Below, one piece after another: positions 18,924-27,941 of a DNA stretch of 64,000 nucleotides. A program made the position numbers and the translations under genes. The notes under the pieces were generated by a model. The model was given only the letters and a program-made list of their open reading frames with translations. It was not told the DNA's origin and searched no databases. The stretch comes from Paracoccus isoporae (lineage in GTDB: Bacteria; Pseudomonadota; Alphaproteobacteria; Rhodobacterales; Rhodobacteraceae): assembly GCF_900101865.1 (NCBI RefSeq), contig NZ_FNAH01000007.1:124001-188000 (forward strand), given 5' to 3'. How positions within the stretch are numbered: position 1 is the stretch's first letter; each line of letters opens with the position of its first letter.

Positions 18924-20699
18924 TCAGAACGCCTCGGCTGCCAGATCCATCACCGGCTCGGCGCCGGATTCGATCCGCGCCAGATGGGTCGCGGTCATCG
19001 GCAATTGCCGCTTCATGTAATAGCGCCCGGTGGCCAGCTTGGTTTCATAGAATTCCGTGTCGCCCGTGCCCTCATCCAGCGCCTTCTGTGCGGCCACCGC
19101 CATGCGCGACCACATCAGCCCGAGCGCCACATGGCCGAAGAGATGCATGAAATCATAGGAGCCGGCCAGCGCGTGATTGGGGTTCTTCATGCCGTTATTC
19201 ATGAAGAACATCCCCGCTGCCTGCAGATCCTTCGAGGCGGCCTTGAGCGGCTCGAGGAAGTCGGCCTTCAGACCCATATTCTGCTCGTTTTCCTTGATGA
19301 AGCTCTTCACCGTCTCGAAGAACGCCATCACATGCTTGCCGCCATCCTGGGCCAGCTTGCGGCCGACCAGATCCAGCGCCTGGATGCCATTGGCGCCTTC
19401 ATAGATCATGGTGATGCGGGCGTCGCGGACGAACTGGCTCATGCCATGTTCCTCGATATAGCCATGCCCGCCATAGACCTGCTGGGCCAGCACCGTCGTC
19501 TCGAACCCCTTGTCGGTCAGGAAGCCCTTGATGACCGGGGTGAGCAGCGACACCGCGCCCTCGGCCTCGTCATCGCCGGCCTTGGCCTTGTCGATCTGGT
19601 GCGCGCCCCAGAAGGACAGCATCCGCGCCCCTTCGAGGAAGCTTTTCTGATCCATCAGCGAGCGGCGGATATCGGGATGCACCATCAGCGGATCGGCGGG
19701 TTTTTCCGGCGCCTCGGCCCCGGTCACGGCGCGGCCCTGAAGCCGGTCCTTGGCGTATTCCACCGCGTTCTGATAGGCGGCCTCGGCCACGGCGTAGCCT
19801 TGCAGGCCGACGCCGATCCGGGCTTCGTTCATCATGGTGAACATGGCCCGCATGCCCTTGTGCAGATCGCCGAGCAGCCAGCCCTTCGCCGCGTCGTAAT
19901 TCATCACGCAGGTGGCGTTGCCGTGGATCCCCATCTTCTCTTCGAGATTGCCGACGCTGACCCCGTTGCGCTCGCCCAGCGAGCCATCTTCGTTGACCAG
20001 GAATTTCGGCACGATGAACAGGCTGATCCCCTTGGTGCCCTCGCCGCCGCCCGGCGCTTTGGCGAGCACCATATGGATCACGTTCTCGGCCATGTCGTGA
20101 TCGCCGGCGGAGATGAAGATCTTCTGCCCGGTGATGAGATAGGAGCCGTCATCCTGCGGCTCTGCCTTGGTGCGCAGCATGCCCAGATCGGTGCCGGCAT
20201 GGGGCTCGGTCAGGTTCATCGTGCCGGTCCAGTCGCAGGAGACCATCTTGGGCAGATAGGTCTGCTTCTGCGCGTCGGAGCCGTGGGTGTGGATCGCCGA
20301 ATAGGCGCCGTGCGTCAGGCCCTGATACATGTTGAAGGCCATGTTGGCCGACACGAACAACTCGCCCGTGGCCAGACCCAGCACATAGGGCATGCCCTGG
20401 CCGCCATATTCCGGGTCGCAATCAAGCGCGGTCCAGCCGCCCTCCTTCATCGCCTCGAAGGCCGCGTCGAAGCCCTTGGGCGTGCGCACCACGCCGTTTT
20501 CCAGCACGCAGCCTTCGCGGTCGCCCACGACATTCAGCGGCAGCAGCATGTCGGTGGCCAGCTTGCCGGCGGCTTCCAGCACCGCATCGGTGAAATCCCG
20601 GTCCAGCTCGTCATGGCTGGGCAGGCCGGAGGCGGAGACGTCCAGCACGTCGTGAAGGATGAACTGCATGTCGCGGACGGGGGCATTGTAGATGGGCAT
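18924..20699 (-). CDS. Acyl-CoA dehydrogenase, long form with C-terminal extension
   Basis: This 591-residue flavoprotein starts beta-oxidation by alpha,beta-dehydrogenation of an acyl-CoA. The FAD/substrate segments [13 protein letters not shown] (about 161-173) and [10 protein letters not shown] (193-202) are present, and E434 in [10 protein letters not shown] is the likely catalytic base. The ~130 residues after the core match the extended family that also includes DmdC, so 3-methylthiopropionyl-CoA is one possible substrate among many. It is the second gene of the operon, after the MerR regulator at 20776-21162. Confidence 0.92.
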   Translation of the reverse strand: MPIYNAPVRDMQFILHDVLDVSASGLPSHDELDRDFTDAVLEAAGKLATDMLLPLNVVGDREGCVLENGVVRTPKGFDAAFEAMKEGGWTALDCDPEYGGQGMPYVLGLATGELFVSANMAFNMYQGLTHGAYSAIHTHGSDAQKQTYLPKMVSCDWTGTMNLTEPHAGTDLGMLRTKAEPQDDGSYLITGQKIFISAGDHDMAENVIHMVLAKAPGGGEGTKGISLFIVPKFLVNEDGSLGERNGVSVGNLEEKMGIHGNATCVMNYDAAKGWLLGDLHKGMRAMFTMMNEARIGVGLQGYAVAEAAYQNAVEYAKDRLQGRAVTGAEAPEKPADPLMVHPDIRRSLMDQKSFLEGARMLSFWGAHQIDKAKAGDDEAEGAVSLLTPVIKGFLTDKGFETTVLAQQVYGGHGYIEEHGMSQFVRDARITMIYEGANGIQALDLVGRKLAQDGGKHVMAFFETVKSFIKENEQNMGLKADFLEPLKAASKDLQAAGMFFMNNGMKNPNHALAGSYDFMHLFGHVALGLMWSRMAVAAQKALDEGTGDTEFYETKLATGRYYMKRQLPMTATHLARIESGAEPVMDLAAEAF

Positions 20700-20775
20700 A
20701 ATCGGTCCTGTCGTGAATGGGGCGGCGCCGTCCCTCGGGCGGCGTCGCGTTATGGTTGGATTGGTCGGGTGCGGG

Positions 20776-21162
20776 TCAGCCCCGGCGCCGGTCTTCCAGC
20801 ATCCGTTCGGCGTTCCCGATCCGCTGGCGCAGCTCGTCGATGGCCACGGTCAGCTCTTCCTGCTGCCGGGTCATGTCCGCCAGCCGCTGGCGCGAGGCCT
20901 CGATGGTGGCGGCGATCTGCGTCACGTTGTTCTCGCGCGGATCGTAAAGCTCCAGAAGCTGGCGGATATCCTCCAGGCTGAAGCCGAAGCGCTTGCCTTG
21001 CAGGATCAGCTTCAGCCGCGCCCGGTCGCGCCGGTTATAGAGCCGGTGCTGACCGCGCCGTTCCGGCGAGATCAACTCCCGCGATTCGTAGAAGCGCAAG
21101 GTGCGCGGCGTCACATCAAACAATTCACACATCTGGCGGATGGTCATCAGATCTTCCGTCAA
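20776..21162 (-). CDS. MerR-family regulator, first gene of the beta-oxidation operon
   Basis: This 128-residue protein has an N-terminal MerR winged helix-turn-helix ([26 protein letters not shown]) and a C-terminal dimerisation coiled coil from about residue 75. No metal-binding cysteines are present, so it is not a metal sensor. Similar MerR proteins (LiuR group) control branched-chain amino acid and fatty acid breakdown. It lies 76 nt upstream of the acyl-CoA dehydrogenase on the same strand, and a LiuR-like site lies 64 nt upstream of its own start, suggesting self-regulation. Confidence 0.88.
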   Translation of the reverse strand: MTEDLMTIRQMCELFDVTPRTLRFYESRELISPERRGQHRLYNRRDRARLKLILQGKRFGFSLEDIRQLLELYDPRENNVTQIAATIEASRQRLADMTRQQEELTVAIDELRQRIGNAERMLEDRRRG

Positions 21163-21225
21163 ACCCAGCCCTCCTTCTGGTCAGGCGGATCACCCCGCCT
21201 CGTGATAACAAGAACATCGCAAAAG

Positions 21226-21241
21226 TTGACGCGAACGTAAA
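21226..21241. promoter_or_regulatory. LiuR-like MerR operator
   Basis: TTGACGCGAACGTAAA is an imperfect palindrome with TTGACG and CGTAAA arms, resembling the consensus I recall for LiuR-type MerR regulators of acyl-CoA degradation. It lies upstream of the MerR gene at 20776-21162. The match was made by eye. Confidence 0.55.
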
Positions 21242-21329
21242 GCAAAACGCTGCGTCACGACTGTGGACCGACAGCTTCGATTTTACGCCAATAACCGGAA
21301 ATGAATTAAGAAACAGATAGCCGGAGGGG

Positions 21330-21710
21330 TCAGCCCATCCGGCGCAGCTCTTCGGCCGTCTCATCGCGAAGCTGGCGCAGATCCTCCATCGCGGTCTCGA
21401 TGTCGCGCTTCTGCTCGGCCAGAACGTCAAGCTGACGATTGGCCTTGTCGATCCAGACCTCGAATTGCTCGCGATTGCCCTTGTTGTCGTAGATTTCCAG
21501 CCATTGCCGGATTTCCTCGAGGCTGAAGCCGAAGCGGCGGCCGCGCAGGATCAGCGTCATCCGGGCCACTTCGCGCGCGCCGTAGAAGCGGGCGCGGCCT
21601 TCCTTGCGGGGGCGCAGCAGCTCGATATATTCGTAGTAACGCAGCGTCCGGGGCGTCACTTCGAAACGCGCGCACATATCCTTGAAGTTAAGTTCTTCTG
21701 AACCCGGCAT
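21330..21710 (-). CDS. Second MerR-family regulator
   Basis: This 126-residue protein is clearly a paralogue of the adjacent MerR protein: DMCARFEVTPRTLRYYEYIELL and RRFGFSLEEIRQWLEIYDN align with the neighbour's equivalents. It also lacks sensor cysteines and ends in a coiled coil. The ATG at 21710 begins just before the helix-turn-helix; the longer open frame to 22130 is antisense to the thioesterase gene and not credible. It probably arose by duplication and may bind related sites. Confidence 0.85.
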   Translation of the reverse strand: MPGSEELNFKDMCARFEVTPRTLRYYEYIELLRPRKEGRARFYGAREVARMTLILRGRRFGFSLEEIRQWLEIYDNKGNREQFEVWIDKANRQLDVLAEQKRDIETAMEDLRQLRDETAEELRRMG

Positions 21711-21849
21711 GGAACCCTGCCTTTTCGTCCCTTTCCGCAACGCTAGCCCGGAACCCACGCGCCCGCAACCTTGACGGGCGCGGCAGACGGCTATTGCCGT
21801 CCCGGTGCCCGCGGCGCTAACTGCGGGGGCGAGACAGGAAGGGACGGTC

Positions 21850-22290
21850 ATGGCGACAGACGACACGGTATCTTCGGCGACGCGGGACCGCATTGCCCAG
21901 CAATTCATCGAGGCGCTGCCCTTCGCCCGCGCGCTCGGGATGCGGCTGGACCGGCTGGACAATGGCGAGGCCGAGATCTCGATGGGCTGGAACGAGGAGT
22001 TCATCGGCGATCCGCGCAGCGGGGTGATCCATGGCGGAGTGATCTCGGCGCTGATGGACACCTGCAGCGGGGCGGCGGTGCTGTCGCACGCGACCGCGCC
22101 GAAATCGACGGCGACGATCGATTTGCGCATCGATTACATGCGCGGGGCCACGCCGGGCCAGCGGCTGACGGCGACGGCACGGTGCTATCACGTCACCCGC
22201 TCGGTGGCCTTCGTGCGCACCCAGGCCTTCGACGACGACCGCGACCAGCCCGTGGCGACCGCCACCGGCGCCTTCACGCTGGAGCGCTGA
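21850..22290 (+). CDS. PaaI-like hot-dog thioesterase, copy 1
   Basis: This 146-residue single hot-dog-fold protein has the HGGVISALMDTCSGAAV active-site helix of the PaaI/YigI thioesterases, which hydrolyse acyl- or aryl-CoA. It is divergent from the MerR gene and one nucleotide upstream of a second family member, with which it probably forms an operon or a heteromer. The ATG follows GGAAGGGAC. Confidence 0.85.
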   Translation: MATDDTVSSATRDRIAQQFIEALPFARALGMRLDRLDNGEAEISMGWNEEFIGDPRSGVIHGGVISALMDTCSGAAVLSHATAPKSTATIDLRIDYMRGATPGQRLTATARCYHVTRSVAFVRTQAFDDDRDQPVATATGAFTLER

Positions 22291-22291
22291 G

Positions 22292-22792
22292 ATGGCCGAT
22301 CGCAACGAACCGCTCCAGCAGGTCAAGCTGCGCCGGGACACGGCGCTGAAGGCGTTAGTCGATGGCGTCCCCTATATCCGCTGGATGGGCATCCGCTTCG
22401 ACCGCCGCGGCGACGAGCTGACCGCGATCATGCCCTTCGACGAGAAGCTGATCGGCAACCCGTTCCTGCCCGCGATCCATGGCGGGGCGACTGCGGCCTT
22501 CCTGGAAATCGCGGCCATTGTCGAGATGTCCTGGGTGGCGATGTGGGAAGACCTCGAATCCGGGCGCATCGCGCCGGATGCGGCGATCCCCGACACCACG
22601 CCGCGCCTGCCCAAGACCATCGATTTCACCGTGGATTACCTGCGCTCGGGCCTGCCGCGCGACGCGTATGCGCGGGCGCGGGTGGTGCGCTCGGGCCGGC
22701 GCTATGCGTCAGTGCATGTCGAGGCCTGGCAGGACAACCGGGCCAAGCTGTTTGCACAGGCGACCGCGCATTTCCTGATGCCGCAGGGCTGA
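22292..22792 (+). CDS. PaaI-like hot-dog thioesterase, copy 2
   Basis: This 166-residue hot-dog protein has the related motif HGGATAAFLEIAAIVEM. Sequence divergence from copy 1 is large, so they are not a recent duplication. Both probably act on acyl-CoAs made or consumed by the nearby beta-oxidation enzymes. The gene begins one nucleotide after the stop of copy 1. Confidence 0.83.
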   Translation: MADRNEPLQQVKLRRDTALKALVDGVPYIRWMGIRFDRRGDELTAIMPFDEKLIGNPFLPAIHGGATAAFLEIAAIVEMSWVAMWEDLESGRIAPDAAIPDTTPRLPKTIDFTVDYLRSGLPRDAYARARVVRSGRRYASVHVEAWQDNRAKLFAQATAHFLMPQG

Positions 22793-22797
22793 TCCTT

Positions 22798-24120
22798 GTG
22801 AGCCGGCGCGACATCGTGACCCATCGCCGGGTGTTGGCGATTGCCCTGCCGATCGTGCTGTCCAATGCCACCATCCCGTTGCTGGGGGCGGTCGATACCG
22901 GGGTGATCGGCCAGCTCGGTCGCGCCGCGCCGATCGGGGCGGTGGGGATCGGCGCGGTGATCCTGACCTCGATCTACTGGATCTTCGGCTTTCTGCGCAT
23001 GGGCACGTCCGGGCTGGTGGCGCAGTCCCACGGCGCCGGGGACCGGGCCGGGACGGGCGCCCATCTGATCCGTGCGCTGGCGATTGCCGCATTGGCCGGC
23101 ACGGCGCTGATCCTGCTGCATCCGCTGCTGTTTGCCGGCGCGTTCCGCCTCGCCCCGGCCAGCGACGAGGTCGAGCGGCTGGCGCGGCACTATCTGGCGA
23201 TCCGCATCTGGGGCGCGCCCGCCACGATTGCGCTTTACGCGCTGAATGGCTGGCTGATCGCGATGGAGCGCACCCGGCATGTGCTGGTCCTGCAACTGGT
23301 GCAGAACGGGCTGAACGTGGCGCTCGACCTGCTCTTCGTGATCGGGTTCGGCTTCGGGGTCGGCGGGATCGCGGCCGCGACGCTGATCGCAGAGATATGC
23401 GGGCTGGCGCTCGGGCTGTGGTTCTGCCGCAGCGCGCTCTCGGCCGCACGCGGTCAGGCGGGGATGTTTGCGCGCGCGCCGATGATGCGCTTCCTGCGGG
23501 TGAACTCGGACATCATGCTGCGCTCGGTGCTGCTGCAGGCGGCCTTCACCAGCTTCATGTTTCTCTCGGCCGGGCAGGGTGACGTGGCGCTTGCCGCCAA
23601 CCAGGTGCTGCTGCAATTCCTTCAGATCACCGCCTATGCGCTCGACGGGTTCGCCTTCGCGGCCGAGGCGCTGGTGGGGCAGGCAGTGGGCGCCGCCCGG
23701 CCGGGCGCGGTGCGCCGCGCCGCCATCCGCAGTTCGCAATGGGGCGGCGCGGGGGCGGCGCTGATGGGGGTGGTGTTCCTCGTTGCGGGACCGGCGATCA
23801 TTGATGTGCTGACCACCGCACCGGGGGTGCGCGCGGCGGCGCGGGACTACCTGCCCTGGCTGGTCGTGGCGCCGGTCCTGGGCATTGCAAGCTGGATGCT
23901 CGACGGTGTCTTCATCGGCGCCACGCTGACAGCCCGGATGCGCCGCGCCATGATCGAGGCGGTGGCGGTCTATGTCGCGGCGCTGCTGATCCTGCCGCAG
24001 CTCTGGGGCAATCACGGGCTGTGGGCGGCGCTGATGGTGCTGAATGTCACCCGGGCCCTGACCATGGCGCGGTTCTATCCCGAGGCGGAGGCCGAGGCCG
24101 CAGCCCCGCGCGCCGCCTAG
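22798..24120 (+). CDS. MATE-family efflux transporter, DinF type
   Basis: This protein of about 440 residues has roughly twelve transmembrane segments and belongs to the MATE family, exporting drugs or metabolites by Na+ or H+ antiport. PIVLSNATIPLLGAVDTGVIGQLG at the N-terminus and GVIAATLIAE-like repeats (GVGGIAAATLIAE) in the middle are typical of the DinF branch. The GTG at 22798 is favoured; the upstream in-frame extension lies inside the thioesterase gene. Its stop is 2 nt from the stop of the convergent hemF. Confidence 0.88.
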   Translation: MSRRDIVTHRRVLAIALPIVLSNATIPLLGAVDTGVIGQLGRAAPIGAVGIGAVILTSIYWIFGFLRMGTSGLVAQSHGAGDRAGTGAHLIRALAIAALAGTALILLHPLLFAGAFRLAPASDEVERLARHYLAIRIWGAPATIALYALNGWLIAMERTRHVLVLQLVQNGLNVALDLLFVIGFGFGVGGIAAATLIAEICGLALGLWFCRSALSAARGQAGMFARAPMMRFLRVNSDIMLRSVLLQAAFTSFMFLSAGQGDVALAANQVLLQFLQITAYALDGFAFAAEALVGQAVGAARPGAVRRAAIRSSQWGGAGAALMGVVFLVAGPAIIDVLTTAPGVRAAARDYLPWLVVAPVLGIASWMLDGVFIGATLTARMRRAMIEAVAVYVAALLILPQLWGNHGLWAALMVLNVTRALTMARFYPEAEAEAAAPRAA

Positions 24121-24121
24121 A

Positions 24122-24985
24122 TCAGACCCATTTCGCCAGAGGCGGCAGGCTCATCAGCACGGCATCGGCATTATGCCCGGTTTCCAGCCCGAATTTCGTG
24201 CCGCGGTCATAGACGAGGTTATACTCGGCGTAGAGCCCGCGATGGACAAGCTGCGCCTCCTTGTCCGCGTCGTCCCAGCCCTGCGTGCAGCGCGCCTCGG
24301 CCAGCGGCAGGAAGGCGGGCAGAAAGGCCTCGCCCACGGCGCGGGTAAAGGCGAAATCCGCCTGCCAGTCGCCGCTGTTGAGATCGTCGAAGAAGATCCC
24401 GCCCACGCCGCGCGCCCGCCCGCGATGGGGGATGAAGAAATACTCGTCCGCCCAATCCTTGAAGCGCGGGTAATACGCGGCGTCATGCGCCGCGCAGGCC
24501 GCCTGCATCGTGGCATGGAAATGTGCGGTGTCCTCGGGGTATTCGATGCAGGGGTTCAGATCCGCCCCGCCGCCGAACCACCACGCGCCGGGCGTCCAGA
24601 ACATGCGGGTGTTCATATGCACCGCGGGCGCGTGCGGGTTCTGCATATGTGCCACCAGGCTGATGCCCGAGGCCCAGAAGCGCGGATCATCCTGCATCCC
24701 CGGCACGCCGCGCGCAGCCATCGCCGCCTGCGCCTTGGGCGACAGATTGCCATGCACCTCGGACCAGTTCACGCCGACCTTCTCGAAGACCCGGCCGCCG
24801 CGCATCACCGACATGATCCCGCCGCCGCCATTCTCCGCCCGCTCGGTCGGCGTCACCTCGAACCGGCCCGGCGCGTCGTCGCCCGGCCCGCGATCCTCGA
24901 GCGCCTCGAAGGCGGCGGTAATGCGGTCGCGCAGCTCGCGGAACCAGTGTGCGGCCTGCTGCCGCGCGTCAGCCATGTCGTTCAT
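24122..24985 (-). CDS. hemF: Oxygen-dependent coproporphyrinogen III oxidase
   Basis: This 287-residue enzyme oxidatively decarboxylates coproporphyrinogen III to protoporphyrinogen IX in heme synthesis under air. Strong family motifs are visible: GGGIMSVMRGGRVFEKVGVNWSEV, HMNTRMFWTPGAWWFGGGADL, GVGGIFFDDLN and EYNLVYDRGTKFGLETG. It is transcribed convergently with the MATE gene. No FNR/FnrL-type site is evident near the start. Confidence 0.97.
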   Translation of the reverse strand: MNDMADARQQAAHWFRELRDRITAAFEALEDRGPGDDAPGRFEVTPTERAENGGGGIMSVMRGGRVFEKVGVNWSEVHGNLSPKAQAAMAARGVPGMQDDPRFWASGISLVAHMQNPHAPAVHMNTRMFWTPGAWWFGGGADLNPCIEYPEDTAHFHATMQAACAAHDAAYYPRFKDWADEYFFIPHRGRARGVGGIFFDDLNSGDWQADFAFTRAVGEAFLPAFLPLAEARCTQGWDDADKEAQLVHRGLYAEYNLVYDRGTKFGLETGHNADAVLMSLPPLAKWV

Positions 24986-25158
24986 CTTGCTCCCTCAGAG
25001 ATCCGGGTCGCGCATTTCCATGTCCTGCCACGCGCATAAGCCCCCGACGGCGCTGCCGCAACTGCGTCCGATCCGCGCAGCCGTGGCGGAAAGTTGATTT
25101 GCCGGGGCGCAGGGCGCTGGCTAGTCTGGCCGCTCACACGCGCCACGGAGACCGCGCC

Positions 25159-25575
25159 ATGTTCCGACGCCTGACCCTTGCCCTTCTGCCGCTGGCCATC
25201 CTTGCCGGCTGTGGCACGCCGCAGGAACGCTGCATCCGCGGCAATACCAGAGAATACCGCGCGCTGAGCCGCCTGCTGGCAGAGACCGAGGCCAATCTCG
25301 CGCGGGGCTATGCCTGGCAGGAACGCGACGTGGTGCGCACGCGCATCACGATCTGCCAGCGCCCGGTGCGCGACAAGGATGGCGAGATCCGATATGTCAG
25401 CGAAAGCTGCTGGCGCGACTACGTGGATACCGAACGCTACCGTGTGCCGATCGATCCGGCCGCCGAACGGCGCGTGCGCGACAATCTGGCCGCCAAGCTG
25501 GAGGTGCAGGAGGCCCGCGCCCGCCAGGTCGTCAGCCAGTGCCGCGCCGCCTATCCCGAAGAGGCGGCGGCCTAG
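25159..25575 (+). CDS. Small lipoprotein of unknown function
   Basis: This 138-residue protein has a lipoprotein signal peptide with lipobox LAGC (C18). The mature part is charged, with several cysteines (C24 and others) and a C-terminal helical, coiled-coil-like region rich in Arg and Glu. I do not recognise a domain. It is divergent from hemF, and its last 4 nt overlap the convergent SDR gene. Confidence 0.75.
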   Translation: MFRRLTLALLPLAILAGCGTPQERCIRGNTREYRALSRLLAETEANLARGYAWQERDVVRTRITICQRPVRDKDGEIRYVSESCWRDYVDTERYRVPIDPAAERRVRDNLAAKLEVQEARARQVVSQCRAAYPEEAAA

Positions 25576-26375
25576 AACATCGCCGCCTGCACCGGGTCCA
25601 GCAGGCTGCGCCCGCCATCGACATTGATGATCTGGCCGGTCACGAAGCCGGCGCCGTCGCCGACCAGATACATGACCGCATCGGCCAGCTCCTCGGATTC
25701 CGCGATCCGGCCCATCGGGGTGCCCTTGATGATCCCTTCGCGCAGCTCCGGGTTTTCCTTCAGCGTCTGCTTCAGCTCCGTCGTCATCACTGATCCGAAG
25801 GCCACGGAGTTCACCCGGATCCGCTTCGGCGCCAGGGCGAGCGCCAAGGCCCGCGTGGCCTGATCCTGCGCGGCCGAGGCGATGGAATAGGCCAGAAGCT
25901 CGGGATGGGGGCGCTGCGCGGCCAGGGTGGTCAGGTTCACGATGGCCCCCGCCATGCGCTGATCGTCGGCCCCTTCGGCCTGCGCGATCATCCGCTTCGC
26001 GACGATCTTGGACATGCGCAGCCCGGCCAGCAGGTTCTGGCGCAGCATCTCCTCCAGATCTGCCTCGCCGCCCTCCAGCGGATCGCTGGGCTTCACCAGC
26101 CGATGCGCGTTGACGAGGATATCCACCCGCTCGAACGCGTCGATCGTGGCCGAGAGCAGGTTCGCCATGGACAGGCGCTGCGACATGTCGGCGCTGAAGC
26201 TGCGGGCGCGGGGATCGTCTCCGAACCGCGCCATCTCCTGCGCCAGCACGGCATCGTTGCAATCGGCGAACATCACCTGCGCGCCGTGATTGAACAGTTG
26301 CCGGGCGATGGCCAGCCCGATGCCGCGCCCGGCGCCGGTGACGATCGCGGTCTTTCCTTCGACGGAATTGCTCAT
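25572..26375 (-). CDS. SDR-family protein with altered catalytic motif
   Basis: This 267-residue protein has the SDR nucleotide-binding motif (TGAGRGIG, residues 13-20). In the active site the YxxxK motif reads Y163-S-I-A-S167, so the catalytic lysine is replaced by serine; the usual catalytic serine position reads NLTT and the NNAG motif is VNAH. The C-terminal GAGFVTGQIINVDGG is normal. It may have lost reductase activity or have a regulatory role. It is translationally coupled to the methyltransferase gene (ATGA) and preceded by an AGGAGA site. Confidence 0.82.
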   Translation of the reverse strand: MSNSVEGKTAIVTGAGRGIGLAIARQLFNHGAQVMFADCNDAVLAQEMARFGDDPRARSFSADMSQRLSMANLLSATIDAFERVDILVNAHRLVKPSDPLEGGEADLEEMLRQNLLAGLRMSKIVAKRMIAQAEGADDQRMAGAIVNLTTLAAQRPHPELLAYSIASAAQDQATRALALALAPKRIRVNSVAFGSVMTTELKQTLKENPELREGIIKGTPMGRIAESEELADAVMYLVGDGAGFVTGQIINVDGGRSLLDPVQAAMF

Positions 26376-27394
26376 CTGCGTCTCCTGTTGCGGGCCCCGG
26401 CGCCGGTGGCGCTGAGGATCTTGAAACGGGTATCGCCGCCGATCTCGGACACGTCGGAGAAATGTTTGGCCAGTTCGGCCTCGTAGGGCAGGTGGCGATT
26501 GGCGACCATCCACAGCCGCCCGGCGCCGGTCAGAAGCCCGGCAGCCGCGCCTATAAAGGCCGCGCCCAGCCCGGGATCGGCAGCACGGCCCTGGTGAAAG
26601 GGCGGGTTCATGATGACCCCGTTCACCGGATCGGGCAGGCGAAACTGGCGGGCATCCTGCCAGTGGAACTGGGCGCGGGGATCGGTCACGTTTATCCGCG
26701 CGCAGGACAGCGCGACATGATCCGCCTCAACCAGGTGCAGCGTCTCGACGCCCGGATGCTGCAGGATCTGCGCCGACAGCCAGCCCCAGCCCGCGCCCAG
26801 ATCGACGATGCGCGTCGGCAGTTTCTGCGGCAGCGCCGCGGCGAGCGCCGCCGATCCGGGATCGACCGCCTCGGCCGAGAACAGGCCGGGCCGGGTGGTG
26901 AAGCCGGGCGCGGGCGACAGCGCCGCGCCGGTCCAGCCGGGCGGGATCGCGCCGGGATCTGCGAGACGCGCGATCTTGCCATGCGCCTTGGAATGCAGCT
27001 CGGCAATGCCGGTCATCCCGCGCATCTCCTTCAGCAGCGACTCGATCCCGTCCGTCTTCTGCCCGTCGATCCACAGCATGCCATCGGGGGCCAGCCGTGC
27101 CGCGGCCGACGCGATGCGGGCGCGGGCCGCGTTGCGGGACCGGGGCAGGGTGACGAGCGCGGTGTCGAACGGGGCCGGGGCGCCGCCCGCGCCATCAGGG
27201 CCGGTCTCGGGGATCTCGGTCGCCAGCGAGAAGCCGCGGGCCTTTAGTGCGGCATGGTGATGCGCCATCGTCTCGACGACCAGGGTGCGGGCGGGATCGA
27301 ACACGGACAGATCCTCGCCACCCTCGGCGCCGATCAGCAAGGTCCGGCCCGGTGCGCCGTCCGGGAAGGCAAGCGCCAGTCTTGCGGAACGCAT
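26372..27394 (-). CDS. RsmC-like rRNA methyltransferase
   Basis: This 340-residue SAM-dependent methyltransferase has the duplicated layout of RsmC: a degenerate N-terminal half and a catalytic C-terminal half with VDLGAGWGWLS (SAM site) and the MNPPFHQG motif typical of exocyclic-N methylation of guanine or adenine. It probably modifies 16S rRNA at a guanine. It lies 5 nt downstream of clpS on the minus strand, upstream of the SDR gene. Confidence 0.82.
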   Translation of the reverse strand: MRSARLALAFPDGAPGRTLLIGAEGGEDLSVFDPARTLVVETMAHHHAALKARGFSLATEIPETGPDGAGGAPAPFDTALVTLPRSRNAARARIASAAARLAPDGMLWIDGQKTDGIESLLKEMRGMTGIAELHSKAHGKIARLADPGAIPPGWTGAALSPAPGFTTRPGLFSAEAVDPGSAALAAALPQKLPTRIVDLGAGWGWLSAQILQHPGVETLHLVEADHVALSCARINVTDPRAQFHWQDARQFRLPDPVNGVIMNPPFHQGRAADPGLGAAFIGAAAGLLTGAGRLWMVANRHLPYEAELAKHFSDVSEIGGDTRFKILSATGAGARNRRRR

Positions 27395-27398
27395 GATC

Positions 27399-27716
27399 TT
27401 ATTCTTTTTCCATCGTGCATTGCAGCGGGTGCTGCTGACGCCGCGCAAGTTCCATCACCTGCGCGACCTTGGTCTCCGCGATTTCATGCGAGAACACGCC
27501 GACCACCGCCACGCCCCGGCGATGCACGGTCAGCATGATCTCGATCGCCTGGGCATGCGACATCGCGAACAGCCGCTCCAGCACATGCACCACGAATTCC
27601 ATCGGGGTGAAGTCGTCATTCAGCAGCAGCACCTTGTACATGGGCGGGCGCTGTGTCTTGGCACGCGGTTTGACGGCGAGGTCGGTCTCATCGCGATGGC
27701 CGGGATCCTGAGGCAT
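27399..27716 (-). CDS. clpS: ATP-dependent Clp protease adaptor
   Basis: This 105-residue N-degron adaptor binds ClpA and delivers substrates with bulky N-terminal residues. The core [24 protein letters not shown] and the [19 protein letters not shown] segment are diagnostic. It is the first gene of a minus-strand group with the methyltransferase and SDR genes. clpA is not in the window. Confidence 0.96.
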   Translation of the reverse strand: MPQDPGHRDETDLAVKPRAKTQRPPMYKVLLLNDDFTPMEFVVHVLERLFAMSHAQAIEIMLTVHRRGVAVVGVFSHEIAETKVAQVMELARRQQHPLQCTMEKE

Positions 27717-27941
27717 TGCGGGTCAATCATGGGGTAAGGAATGGATTTGGCCAAATATAGGCCGCTTTCGCCGCATTGAAACCCCGTCGCAGCGGGCGGT
27801 GTCCGGCCGGCCGGTTCGCGGTAAAGTGAAAATCGCTCAAATGCAAGGTTTCCGCACGAATCATGCTGTGCTATGGTCAGTCTATTAACGACGGCCCCGT
27901 AAAAATCAGCAGGCCGCACACAGGCAAAAGAGATCGAGACA

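Noticed and set aside
25093-25158. FNR/FnrL-type box (TTGAT-N4-ATCAA) near hemF
   Set aside because: A TTGAT half-site occurs, but no matching second half is present.
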